This document shows positions 30,804-38,402 of a stretch of 38,551 bases of DNA, in pieces; position 1 is the first letter of the stretch, and every line of letters begins with the position of its first letter. Made by a program: the position numbers and the translations under genes. The stretch is from Dehalococcoidia bacterium (lineage in GTDB: Bacteria; Chloroflexota; Dehalococcoidia; SM23-28-2; RBG-16-64-32): NCBI GenBank assembly GCA_030649945.1, contig JAUSFE010000130.1, positions 1 through 38,551 on the forward strand, written 5' to 3'. The notes beneath the pieces were generated by a model. The model was not told the DNA's origin. It saw nothing but the letters and a program-made list of their open reading frames with translations, and searched no databases.

Positions 30804-30908
30804 TTACGGCGCCGGCGCCAGTGCCCCGAAGAGGTACGCCTCCAGAGTATGGCGGACGATGGGCGCGGCCTACCCGGCCTCGCCGCGGTCCAGGGAGGCC
30901 AGCGCCAG
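30804..30908 (-). pseudogene. 3' remnant of a second penicillin-binding protein gene
   Basis: Reads ALASLDRGEAG, TAG, AAPIVRHTLEAYLFGALAPAP, stop. It aligns without gaps to the last 35 codons of the intact gene at 31056-33170, with TAG in place of a glutamine codon. The stop codons of remnant and gene are 252 bp apart in the same orientation. Confidence 0.75.
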
Positions 30909-30954
30909 CCGGATGTAGGCGGGTACCTTCAGGTGCCCGCAACCGGGGTGGGCG

Positions 30955-31005
30955 GCGCGGGCGCGGCAGGCGTCAGGCACAGGCGGGGCGTTCTTTGCCG
31001 GCACC
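30955..31005 (+). repeat. 51-bp direct repeat, right copy
   Basis: Partner of 29441-29491. It is followed at once by a CACCTAAAGGTACCGGCCTAC half-palindrome (about 31002-31021), and preceded by GGTACCTTCAGGTGCC (30922-30937), both of the 28 kb repeat type. Confidence 0.85.
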
Positions 31006-31055
31006 TAAAGGTACCGGCCTACATTCCGCCCCGGCCTACATTCCGTGCCGGCCTC

Positions 31056-33170
31056 TTACGGCGATGGTGCCAGCGCCCCGGATAGGTACGCTTCCAGGAT
31101 ATGGCGGACGATGGGCGCGGCCTGGCCGGCCTCGCCGCGCTCCAGAGAGGCGAGCGCCAGCACCGTGGGGTCGGAGCGGTTGGCGTAGGCGACGAAGAAC
31201 GTGTGGTCGGAGCCGAAGGACAGGTCCTCCGCCGTGCCGGACTTGCCGGCGGCGTCCACGCTGCTGCCAGCCCAGGCCTGGTAAGCCGTGCCGCCGGGGT
31301 TCTGGATGACGAGCGTGAGGCCGTAGCGAATGGCGTCCAGCGTGCCCTGGGAGACTGGCAAGGGGTTGACCGTTTCCGCCTGGAACTCCCGCACGACGGC
31401 GCCGGTCTGGTCCGAGATCTTCTTGATCAGCAGGGGATTGCGCAGCGTGCCGGTGACGGAGATGGCGGAGTAGGCGTTGGCGATCTGGAGCGGCGTCACG
31501 AGCATGAACCCCTGGCCGATGCCCATGTTCACGGCGTCGCCCCGGAACCAGGGCTCGCCGATGGTCTGCTCCTTCCAGGCGGGGTCCGGCACCAGGCCCG
31601 GCGCCTCGTCCACGCCGATGCCGGTGGGCTTGCCGTAGCCGAAGCCCCTGGCGAAGTCCGGCAGGATGTTCTCGTCCACCTCGTCCACCGTTTTGGCGAT
31701 CTCATAGAAGACCGGGTTGCAGGAGGCCATGAGCCCCTCCGGCGGCGTCAGGAAGCCGCGGTCCACCTTCTGCCAGTTTTCCTTCTTGAATTCTTCGCCC
31801 AGCCCGGTCCAGACCGGCGAACAGTGAATCGTGGAGCCCTCGCTGAAGCCGCCGCGCTCCAGGCCCGCCGCCATGGTGACCGTCTTGAAGGTGGAGCCCG
31901 GCGGGTAGGTGGCCAGGAGCGGCCGGTGCAGGAACGGCTCGCGCGGGTCCGTGGCCAGCGCGTTGTATTGCTCCGCGCTCAGCCCCTGGATGAAGGAGTT
32001 GGGGTCGAAGCGGGGGGACGAGGCGAGCGCCAGGACCGCGTTGTCGCGCGGGTCCATGACGACGACGGAGCCGATGCGCTCGCCCAGTTCCGCCTCGGCC
32101 TTCTTCTGCACCTCGATGTCGATGGTGAGGTGCAAGTCCTTGCCGGCGGTCGCCTTCGTCTCGGCGATGGTGCGGGCGATGGAGCCTTCCGGCGTGACGG
32201 TGGCCAGCATGCCGCCGCGCTCGCCGCTGAGGACGTCGTCGAACTGGCCTTCCAGTCCGGCGGCGCCGATCATATCGCCGGGCTCGAACCCTTTGGGGGC
32301 CAGCTCCGTGAGCTGCTCCTCCGTCACCTCGGTGAGGTAGCCCAGGACGTGGGCCGCGGCGGCGCCGTTGGGGTAGAGGCGGCGGGTCTCTTCGCGCACC
32401 AGGACGCCCAGCTCCACCATGTCGCGGAACTTCTGCACCTCCTCCGGCGGCGTGCCGTAGGGCAGGGTCTTGACCGGGATGAAGTAGTAGGAGGGAAGCG
32501 TCGTCTCCACCTGGGCGCGCACGGTGGCCTCCGGCATCCCCAGCGCCGGCGTGAGCCGCGCGATCACCGCTTCCTTGTCCGTGACCAGGTCCGGCACGAT
32601 GCCGACGACGGGCAACTGGGCGTCCAGCGCCAGCGGCCTGGCGTTGCGGTCGTAGATGGCGCCGCGCCGGGGCACGCGGGTGAAGAAGTGCACGAGCGAG
32701 CGATCATCCAGCTCCTTGAAGATGAGCGAGGGCTTCCAGGCGATGCGCCACTCCTCGTGCGTTTTGCCGCCGCCGGTGGCCGTGGGCGCTATCTCCTCGC
32801 GCGCGACGGCCATCTCGTTGGTCTGCTTGATGTCCCCGAAGAAGCGCGTGTGGAAGGTGATGCTGAAGGGGATGGCGACCTCTTCCCCCGACGCCCGGGG
32901 CTTGAGTTCGTAGTCGATATCGCTGAGCGTGGCCTCGTCCGCGATCGCCTCGTAACGCTGGACGAACTTCTCGCGGTCGATGGCCGTCTGCGCCTCTCGG
33001 GAGATCAGGCCGTACATCTCGCTGTACTTCTGGTCCTTCCAGAGGGAGAGGAAGCGCTCGGCGGTATCTTCGGGCGTAGCCGGCGGGGCGCTGTTCTGAG
33101 GACCGGCGCCGCCACCGCAGGCGGCAGCCAGCAGCGCCAGGGCGATGAGAGAGGCGACGAGCGGGCGCAT
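31056..33170 (-). CDS. Class B penicillin-binding protein, lipoprotein type
   Basis: 704 aa transpeptidase. Lipobox LLAAAC (Cys18); an NTF2/MecA_N-like domain (about 33-150, EDTAERFLSLWKDQKYSEMYGLIS); a PBP dimer region with RGAIYDRNARPLA (169-181); and the transpeptidase with S426-x2-K429 (PPGSTFK), S483-C-N485 and K643-SGT. It cross-links peptidoglycan at the outer membrane face. The domain order is that of B. subtilis PBP3 and S. aureus PBP2a. TAGAAT is 21 nt before the ATG. A diverged copy of its 3' end lies downstream. Confidence 0.95.
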   Translation of the reverse strand: MRPLVASLIALALLAAACGGGAGPQNSAPPATPEDTAERFLSLWKDQKYSEMYGLISREAQTAIDREKFVQRYEAIADEATLSDIDYELKPRASGEEVAIPFSITFHTRFFGDIKQTNEMAVAREEIAPTATGGGKTHEEWRIAWKPSLIFKELDDRSLVHFFTRVPRRGAIYDRNARPLALDAQLPVVGIVPDLVTDKEAVIARLTPALGMPEATVRAQVETTLPSYYFIPVKTLPYGTPPEEVQKFRDMVELGVLVREETRRLYPNGAAAAHVLGYLTEVTEEQLTELAPKGFEPGDMIGAAGLEGQFDDVLSGERGGMLATVTPEGSIARTIAETKATAGKDLHLTIDIEVQKKAEAELGERIGSVVVMDPRDNAVLALASSPRFDPNSFIQGLSAEQYNALATDPREPFLHRPLLATYPPGSTFKTVTMAAGLERGGFSEGSTIHCSPVWTGLGEEFKKENWQKVDRGFLTPPEGLMASCNPVFYEIAKTVDEVDENILPDFARGFGYGKPTGIGVDEAPGLVPDPAWKEQTIGEPWFRGDAVNMGIGQGFMLVTPLQIANAYSAISVTGTLRNPLLIKKISDQTGAVVREFQAETVNPLPVSQGTLDAIRYGLTLVIQNPGGTAYQAWAGSSVDAAGKSGTAEDLSFGSDHTFFVAYANRSDPTVLALASLERGEAGQAAPIVRHILEAYLSGALAPSP

Positions 33171-33229
33171 GACTGCGAGACTCCGACTGCTATTCTACAA
33201 TTGGCCCGTGGTGGCACCCATGCCGTGCA

Positions 33230-33462
33230 CTAGCGCGCTGAGTCAGAATTGCTTTGACTAACCGTTCGCCGAACGACCAAGGCTTGCCTCCCCACCCCCC
33301 AAAGTTAAAGGGGAATCTGGGGGACACCCCCAGACCCCCGCCAAAGGGGCTCCGCCCCTCTGGACTCCCCGTATTTCTTCACCTTGCCTCCTGCAGTCTT
33401 CGTGCTAGGCGAACTGGCCGAGGACCGCATTTCGTAAAGACTATTCTGACTCACTGCACTAG
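33230..33462. mobile_element. CTAG-ended element carrying a decayed MITE (copy 4)
   Basis: Inverted ends: CTAGCGCGCTGAGTCAGAAT (33230-33249) against the complement of 33442-33462, CTAGTGCAGTGAGTCAGAAT. The 11-bp core TGAGTCAGAAT is identical. Inside, about 33288-33386, is a MITE copy with an intact CTGGGGGACACCCCCAG hairpin and a degenerate right end. Remaining bases of 33171-33534 hold nothing recognisable. Confidence 0.65.
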
Positions 33463-33534
33463 AAGAACGAACGGCAACGAAAGGCGGTTCGCGGGGCGGG
33501 CGCCGGGGCCGGGCATTCCAGACGGCAGGCTATT

Positions 33535-34872
33535 GTGGAGATAGAACCGGAAGACATACGCCTCCTGCGGAACGCCCGCTTCCGCCGGCTGCTGGAAGCG
33601 CGCGTGCTGGGCCAGACCGCCCAGAACGCGATGCTCTACGCGCTGCTGATCCTGGTGGTGCGGGACACCGGCTCGAGCCTCAAGAGCACGTTCCTGATCG
33701 TCGCCTTCACGCTGCCGCCGATCATTCTCGGCATCCCGGCCGGAGCGATCGCTGACCTGTTGCCCAGGCGCCTCACGCTGACGCTGGGCTACCTGCTGCG
33801 CGGGGCCATCGTCACCGCGCTCATCTTCTACAGCCATGACCTGGTTTACATCTACCTGCTGGCGGCGGCGTCTTCCGTGGTGGGCCTGTTCTTCTCGCCG
33901 GCGGAAGCGGCCGTGGTACCGGCCGTAGTGCGCCGGGACCAGCTGCCGGCGGCGAACTCGCTGATGGTGCTGAGCCTGATCCTGGGCCAGATTGCCGGGA
34001 TGGTGGTTCTGGCCCCGCTGCTGATCAAGCTGGTGGACCCGCGGGCGGTCTTCGTGGCTGGCGCCGGCCTCTTCCTGGCCGCCGCGTACGTCATGGGCTG
34101 GATGACGGGCGGGTTCACGCGGGCGGAGGACGAAAAGCCGCCGTCCATCGGCTTCGTGGAGGCGATGCGCGAGGGGTTCCAGATCCTGCGCACGAACCGC
34201 CACGCTTACCTGGCGATCATGTACCTGACCATGGCGCTGGCCCTCTCCAGGGTGCTGGTGATCCTGCTGCCGCAGTACACGGAAGACGTGCTGCACATCC
34301 GGCCGGAGGACACGGTCTTCGTGGCGGCGCCGGCTGCTATCGGCGCCGGCCTGGGGCTGCTGCTGGCGCCGCCGGCCACGCGTTTCCTGGGCGCCTGGCG
34401 CGTGGTGGCCGGGGGCCTGGTGCTGTTCCTGCTGGGGCTGGCCGCGCTGGGCCTGGTTATCTACGTGCGGGATTTCATCGAGGCGCACCTGAACCTCGGC
34501 ATCTCGTTCGTAGAGAGGGAGGTTGGGGTGTCGTCCGTGATCACCGTAACGATGCTGCTGGCGGCGCCGCTGGGCTTCGCCTTCACGCTCGTCAACGTGG
34601 CGTCGCGCGTCGTCATGAACGAGCAGGCGCCGCAGGAGGCCCAGGGGCGCGTCTTCGCGATGCAGATGGCGCTCGGCGACTTCGTTTCGCTGCTGCCGCT
34701 GCTGATCGTGGGCGTCGTCGCCGATGTCGTGGGCGCGCGGGCGACGCTGCTGGCGGCTGCCGTCGGCGTGACCGCCGTGGCCGGGTGGCTCACGTTCTCC
34801 CGGCGCTTCGGCCCGCCGGACGGGGCCGCGCCTGAGCCCGTGCCCCGCCTGGGGACGGGCGAGCCGGGCTAG
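33535..34872 (+). CDS. MFS transporter (EntS/MFS_3-like)
   Basis: 445 aa with about 10-12 hydrophobic segments. The start DIRLLRNARFRRLLEARVLGQTA and the MFS loop AIADLLPRRLTLTLGYLLRG are typical of drug- or siderophore-exporter-like MFS proteins. A cytoplasmic loop lies around residues 195-225. An extra segment FIEAHLNLGISFVEREVGVSSVITV is less usual. The start codon is uncertain: GTG at 33535 gives a standard N-terminus but has no clear ribosome-binding site, and TATTGT at 33531-33536 overlaps it. Direction and substrate of transport are unknown. Confidence 0.87.
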   Translation: MEIEPEDIRLLRNARFRRLLEARVLGQTAQNAMLYALLILVVRDTGSSLKSTFLIVAFTLPPIILGIPAGAIADLLPRRLTLTLGYLLRGAIVTALIFYSHDLVYIYLLAAASSVVGLFFSPAEAAVVPAVVRRDQLPAANSLMVLSLILGQIAGMVVLAPLLIKLVDPRAVFVAGAGLFLAAAYVMGWMTGGFTRAEDEKPPSIGFVEAMREGFQILRTNRHAYLAIMYLTMALALSRVLVILLPQYTEDVLHIRPEDTVFVAAPAAIGAGLGLLLAPPATRFLGAWRVVAGGLVLFLLGLAALGLVIYVRDFIEAHLNLGISFVEREVGVSSVITVTMLLAAPLGFAFTLVNVASRVVMNEQAPQEAQGRVFAMQMALGDFVSLLPLLIVGVVADVVGARATLLAAAVGVTAVAGWLTFSRRFGPPDGAAPEPVPRLGTGEPG

Positions 34873-35131
34873 TGTAGTGTTCTCCCAACTATGCATGCTG
34901 ACCTGTGCCGACGGCGGCAGGTAGGGAATGGCGCGAGTTTCTTGAGCGTGGTTCCGATTGCAGACGTCCTCTGTCCCACCCTCCCGCCCTCGAAGTGTCA
35001 TCCAGGGGACACCCCTGGACGACCCCGGCGGGGGCTGCGCCCCCTGCAGCCCCCTTTGCGCGAGAAGGCAGCCTGGCGCGCGGCACCACTTAGCGGTATC
35101 TGGAAACAACTTGCGCGGGCACTACAGCTAG
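34869..35131. mobile_element. CTAG-ended element with a diverged MITE core (copy 5)
   Basis: Ends CTAGTGTAGTG (34869-34879) and CACTACAGCTAG (35120-35131), inverted with one extra base. The left CTAG includes the MFS stop codon. Inside, CCAGGGG-ACA-CCCCTGG (35002-35018) corresponds to the MITE hairpin, but the rest has diverged. It fills the gap between the MFS gene and the DUF2442-HTH gene. Confidence 0.6.
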
Positions 35132-35145
35132 GCCGGCGGGGCGGC

Positions 35146-35634
35146 TTACTGTCCTGTCAGCAGCTCCGGCAGCGGGCGGGCAAGCGCTTGCGAGAGCGCA
35201 ACTAACGTCTCGTAGCGCGGCGACTGCGCGCCGTTCTCGATGCGCACCAGAGTGACACGTCCGATCCCCGCCCTCGACGCCAGTTCCCCCTGGGTCATTG
35301 CGGCCGCCTCGCGCAGCCGCCGGATGCGATCACCGATTGATTGCCTGCCGGTCGCAGCCAGAGCTTCCACGCGGGGCCGGTAAGAGGGGTCGCAGTAGTG
35401 CCGGGCGAAGTCCCAGGGAATTTCGACCGTCTCTCCTTGAGTGTTCTTCAGCACGATCTCATAGGGGTTTGGGATCTCTATTGATTCGAGGTTCGACCGG
35501 TCTCCAATCTCCGGCAGGTCCCCAAATGGAATCACCCCGCTACAGCCGTCGGCAAAGGTGAGGTGAATTCCTCTGTTCCGCGGACTGGCAGCGGTCATCA
35601 TCCGGTCAGCGTTTTGTACGAGCACAGTGGCCAT
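35146..35634 (-). CDS. DUF2442-like domain fused to XRE-type HTH
   Basis: 162 aa. Residues about 8-75 fit DUF2442 (GIHLTFADGCSGVIPFGDLPEI...EIVLKNTQGETVEIPWDFAR). Residues about 98-160 are a Cro/C1 HTH: IGDRIRRLREAAAMTQGELASRAGIGRVTLVRIENGAQSPRYETLVALSQAL. The HTH suggests it represses its own operon. It follows the DUF4160 gene by 10 nt. The pair has the form of a type II toxin-antitoxin system, with this protein as antitoxin; that role is inferred. Confidence 0.85.
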   Translation of the reverse strand: MATVLVQNADRMMTAASPRNRGIHLTFADGCSGVIPFGDLPEIGDRSNLESIEIPNPYEIVLKNTQGETVEIPWDFARHYCDPSYRPRVEALAATGRQSIGDRIRRLREAAAMTQGELASRAGIGRVTLVRIENGAQSPRYETLVALSQALARPLPELLTGQ

Positions 35635-35644
35635 GGTTGTCTAC

Positions 35645-35881
35645 CTACCTTTGGTGAATGGCATCCCAGGTCTTCCTGATTGCTTCGGCATGTTTCCGGT
35701 ACGCCTCGAGAATGCGGCGATGGTAGCCGGCGGGCGGCTGGTCCATGAACTGCGCATTGTTCAATTCGATCCGGCAGGAATGCTCGCTGCCGACAAAGAC
35801 GTGCACATGCGGAGGCTCGAACTCGTTCTCTCGCGTGTACACAACGAATCGGAACTGCCCTTCAGTCGCGATAGTAGGCAC
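35645..35881 (-). CDS. DUF4160 protein
   Basis: 78 aa. MPTIATEGQFRFVVYTREN and EPPHVHVFVGSEHSCRIEL, then a helical C-terminus, match DUF4160 (the EPPHVHV motif is diagnostic). The GTG start follows AGGAGGT with 5-nt spacing. First gene of the pair with the DUF2442-HTH protein. The activity of DUF4160 is not known to me; it is presumed toxin-like from its constant association with DUF2442. Confidence 0.87.
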   Translation of the reverse strand: MPTIATEGQFRFVVYTRENEFEPPHVHVFVGSEHSCRIELNNAQFMDQPPAGYHRRILEAYRKHAEAIRKTWDAIHQR

Positions 35882-35913
35882 CCTAACCTCCTAGCGACCT
35901 CCCGCTCCTCTCC

Positions 35914-35941
35914 AGTGTATCGCGAACGATACATCAGTCAA
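35914..35941 (-). promoter_or_regulatory. Promoter with embedded palindromic operator for the DUF4160/DUF2442-HTH pair
   Basis: Minus strand: TTGACT (35941-35936), 16-nt spacer, TACACT (35919-35914). A perfect 18-bp inverted repeat TGTATCG-CGAA-CGATACA (35916-35933) covers the spacer and part of the -10. Binding there would block RNA polymerase; the HTH protein of the operon is the obvious candidate. Confidence 0.7.
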
Positions 35942-35957
35942 GCGCGCGCTGAAGATC

Positions 35958-36779
35958 TCACGGCTCCCGGAACATGGCGCCGGCGATCCTGCGGGCGACG
36001 AAGCGCGGGAGGAACTTGACCGAGGCGGCGGCCAGGCGGTTCATGCCGCCGGGCACGACGACAGCTTGCCCCCGGCGCGCCCCCTTGAGCGCCGCGGCCA
36101 CGACCTTTTCCGGCGGCACCCAGCCCACGGCCATGCGCTCGGCACGGACGCCGGCCACCTGCTGAAACTCCGTCTTCACGGGCCCCGGGCACAGGCAGGT
36201 GACCGTGACGCCGTGCTTCTTCGCCTCCTCGTACAGACCCTCAGAGAAGTGCAGCACGAACGCCTTCGTAGCGCCGTAAGTGCTCATATACGGCACCGGC
36301 TGGAAGGCGCCCAGGGACGCTACGTTGATGATGGCACCCCTGCGCGCCGGGACCATGGACTCGAGCGCCGCGTGCGAGAGCCGCGCGAGGGCCCGCACGT
36401 TAAGGTCGATCTCCTGCAGCTCACGGTCCGGCGGCAGGGCGTGGAACTCGCCGCGGGTGCCGAAGCCGGCGTTGTTCACGAGCATCTCGATGTCGCCCCT
36501 GCGCAGGCGCTCCTCCACGGCGGCCACGCCGGCCGGGGTGGAGAGGTCCACCTCCAGCACTTCGGTGGCCACGCCGCGCTGTTCCGCGAGCTCGGCGGCG
36601 AGGCGGTCGAGCCGGTCCTTGCGCCGGGCCGCCAGCACCAGATCGTACCCCCCGGCCGCCAGCTGCCGGGCGAACTGCTCGCCCAGGCCGGACGAAGCGC
36701 CGGTGATCAGCGCCGTTCGCTTACCCGGCCCTTCGCCCCCGGCCGGGCCCCTGGCGGTTCCCTTCACTTTCGCGGCCAC
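35958..36779 (-). CDS. Short-chain dehydrogenase (DltE-like)
   Basis: 273 aa from the GTG at 36779, chosen for GGAGGT 4-5 nt upstream; a GTG two codons earlier overlaps that site. TGASSGLGEQFARQLA (27-42), LVNNAGFGTRGEF, NVASLGAFQ (S155), Y168-x3-K172 (YGATKAF) and CLCPGPVKTEFQ are present. The subfamily is the YqjQ/DltE-like group of uncertain substrate. A basic 20-residue leader precedes the fold. The C-terminal FLPRFVARRIAGAMFREP is hydrophobic and may touch the membrane. Confidence 0.87.
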   Translation of the reverse strand: MAAKVKGTARGPAGGEGPGKRTALITGASSGLGEQFARQLAAGGYDLVLAARRKDRLDRLAAELAEQRGVATEVLEVDLSTPAGVAAVEERLRRGDIEMLVNNAGFGTRGEFHALPPDRELQEIDLNVRALARLSHAALESMVPARRGAIINVASLGAFQPVPYMSTYGATKAFVLHFSEGLYEEAKKHGVTVTCLCPGPVKTEFQQVAGVRAERMAVGWVPPEKVVAAALKGARRGQAVVVPGGMNRLAAASVKFLPRFVARRIAGAMFREP

Positions 36780-36803
36780 ATGCACCTCCCGCTATCCACT
36801 ATT

Positions 36804-36884
36804 AGGGTGCTGAGAAACGAGTCCTCGTCCCAGCTCCCACTCCCGCCCCAAGCAAGGTTGAAAATTGAATCTGGGGGACACCCC
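36804..36884. mobile_element. Truncated MITE-like element, copy 6
   Basis: The left end AGGGTGCTGAGAAACGAG and the interior up to the GGGGGACACCCC hairpin are present, then the match stops; the right end is missing. The rest of the gap to 37026 shows nothing recognisable. Confidence 0.7.
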
Positions 36885-37026
36885 TTCGCCTGACCATGCG
36901 CTCCGCTTCGGGCCGCGCCATTAAGACCACTGCCCGACCGGCAGGACGCAAGGCGATCCGGGGACGTGGCCGGTCCAGAACCCCTTCCTCTTGCGGCGGA
37001 ACATAGCACCCCGCCGACGGGCGCGT

Positions 37027-38394
37027 CTACGCCTGGTCTCGCCAGCGAACCTCGAACAGGGGCACCGGGTCCTCGAATCCGCGCAACACCGTGTCACCCT
37101 GGTCGCTGAACAGGAACCCCTTGCCCGCTGTCAGCTGGCGCACGACATCCGAGACCACCACCTGTCCCGCTTCCGCCGCGGCGCAGATGCGCGCGGCCAG
37201 CTGGACGGCGATCCCGTACAGGTCCTGCTCCTCGGCCACCGGCTCACCGGCGTTCAGGCCGATGCGCACCCTGAATCCCAACTCCGGCTGCTCATCGGAG
37301 TAAGCGAGCACGCGCCGCTGGATGGCGATGGCGCAGTCGATGGCCTTGGACGCCAGCGGAAAGGAAGCCATTATCCCATCGCCGGTGTGCTTGATCTCCG
37401 CGCCGCCGTGCTCGTGGAGGCCCGGCCCTCACGATGCGGTTGTGGGCCCGCAGGACCTCCTGCGCCCGCGCGTCGCCCAGCCGCTGCGTCAGCGTGGTCG
37501 AGCCTTCGATATCGGTGAAGAGGATCGTCACGAGACCCGCTGACGGAGGCGGGGCGGACGGCCGGATGCGCTCCTCCACGCCTGCGGGCAGTCCCAGGAA
37601 CTCGTCGCTGGCCCGCACGACCGCTTCCATGTCGCCCACCCAGGGCAGGTGCGCGCCGCCCTCCAGCAGCACCAGCTGCGCGTTCTTTGCCCGCGCTGCG
37701 ATGGACTTGGTCTCCTCCAGGTCCGGGAACATGAGCTCGCGCCTCTGCAACAAGAGGACCGGGCATTCTATGCGCGCGACGTATTCCGTGACATCGAGGT
37801 TCGCCCACGCGTCCATCAACTTCAGGGTGTTCGCCTGATCGATCGCCTCGCGCATGAGCTCGGCAAACCTGCCCGCCTGCTCGCTCGCTCCCCAGCCGGC
37901 CACGCTCGCGTGGGCGGTGGTCTGGGTGAACAGGTGCCAGTCCCTCCGCAGCAGTTCACGGAACACCTCGCGCTGGGCCGAGCGCGCATCAAAGGCGCGA
38001 GTGGTCGGGGACCAGAGGACGAGGTGAGACAGCCGGTGCGGGTTGACGGCGGCGTACATGATGGCAACAGGTGTGGACGGCGCTACCCCAACCAGGACGA
38101 AGCGGCCGAGCCCCAGCCTGTCCGCTACGGCATCGATGTCCAGCAGGAACTCTCCGGGGAGAGATCCTCGATATCGCGGTCGGACAGGCCGCTGCCGCGC
38201 GAGTCGTAACGGATGAACTGCTTCCCCCGCGCCAGGTGCTCGAACCAGCGCCGGTACTCCGGGTTCCGCCATTCCGCCTGGAGATGGCTCCAGGGGATCG
38301 GGGGCATGTGGATCAGCGGCATCCCTTCGCCCATGGTCCAGAAGGCGATGTTGACGCCGTCGCTGGTCTTGGCGTACTGGATGCGGGGTTCCAT
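37027..38394 (-). pseudogene. Alpha/beta-hydrolase fused to class III adenylate/guanylate cyclase, two frameshifts
   Basis: Start ATG 38394 (MEPRIQYAKTSDGVNIAFW). Hydrolase domain: LIHMPPIPWSHLQAEW, RYDSRGSGLSDRDIEDL, then in a second frame FVLVGVAPSTPVAIMYAAVNPHRLSHLVLWSP. Cyclase domain: VTILFTDIEGSTTLTQRLGD, then in the first frame HTGDGIMASFPLASKAI, RIGLNAGEPVAEEQDLYG and LAARICAAAEAGQVVVSDVV. Shift 1 is a 1-nt loss near CTCTCCCC (about 38148-38160); shift 2 is a 1-nt gain near the GGGCCGGGCC run (about 37418-37432). They cancel. Both lie at short homopolymers, so assembly error is as likely as a decayed gene. Near-leaderless -10 TAGAAT at 38410-38405. Confidence 0.8.
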
Positions 38395-38402
38395 AGCGGG
38401 CA

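Noticed and set aside
29739..31085. 448-codon plus-strand open frame
   Set aside because: It runs antisense to the small zinc-ribbon and coiled-coil genes and through repeats; no domain can be recognised and there is no ribosome-binding site.
31101..33233. 710-codon plus-strand open frame across the PBP gene
   Set aside because: Antisense shadow of a clear penicillin-binding protein.
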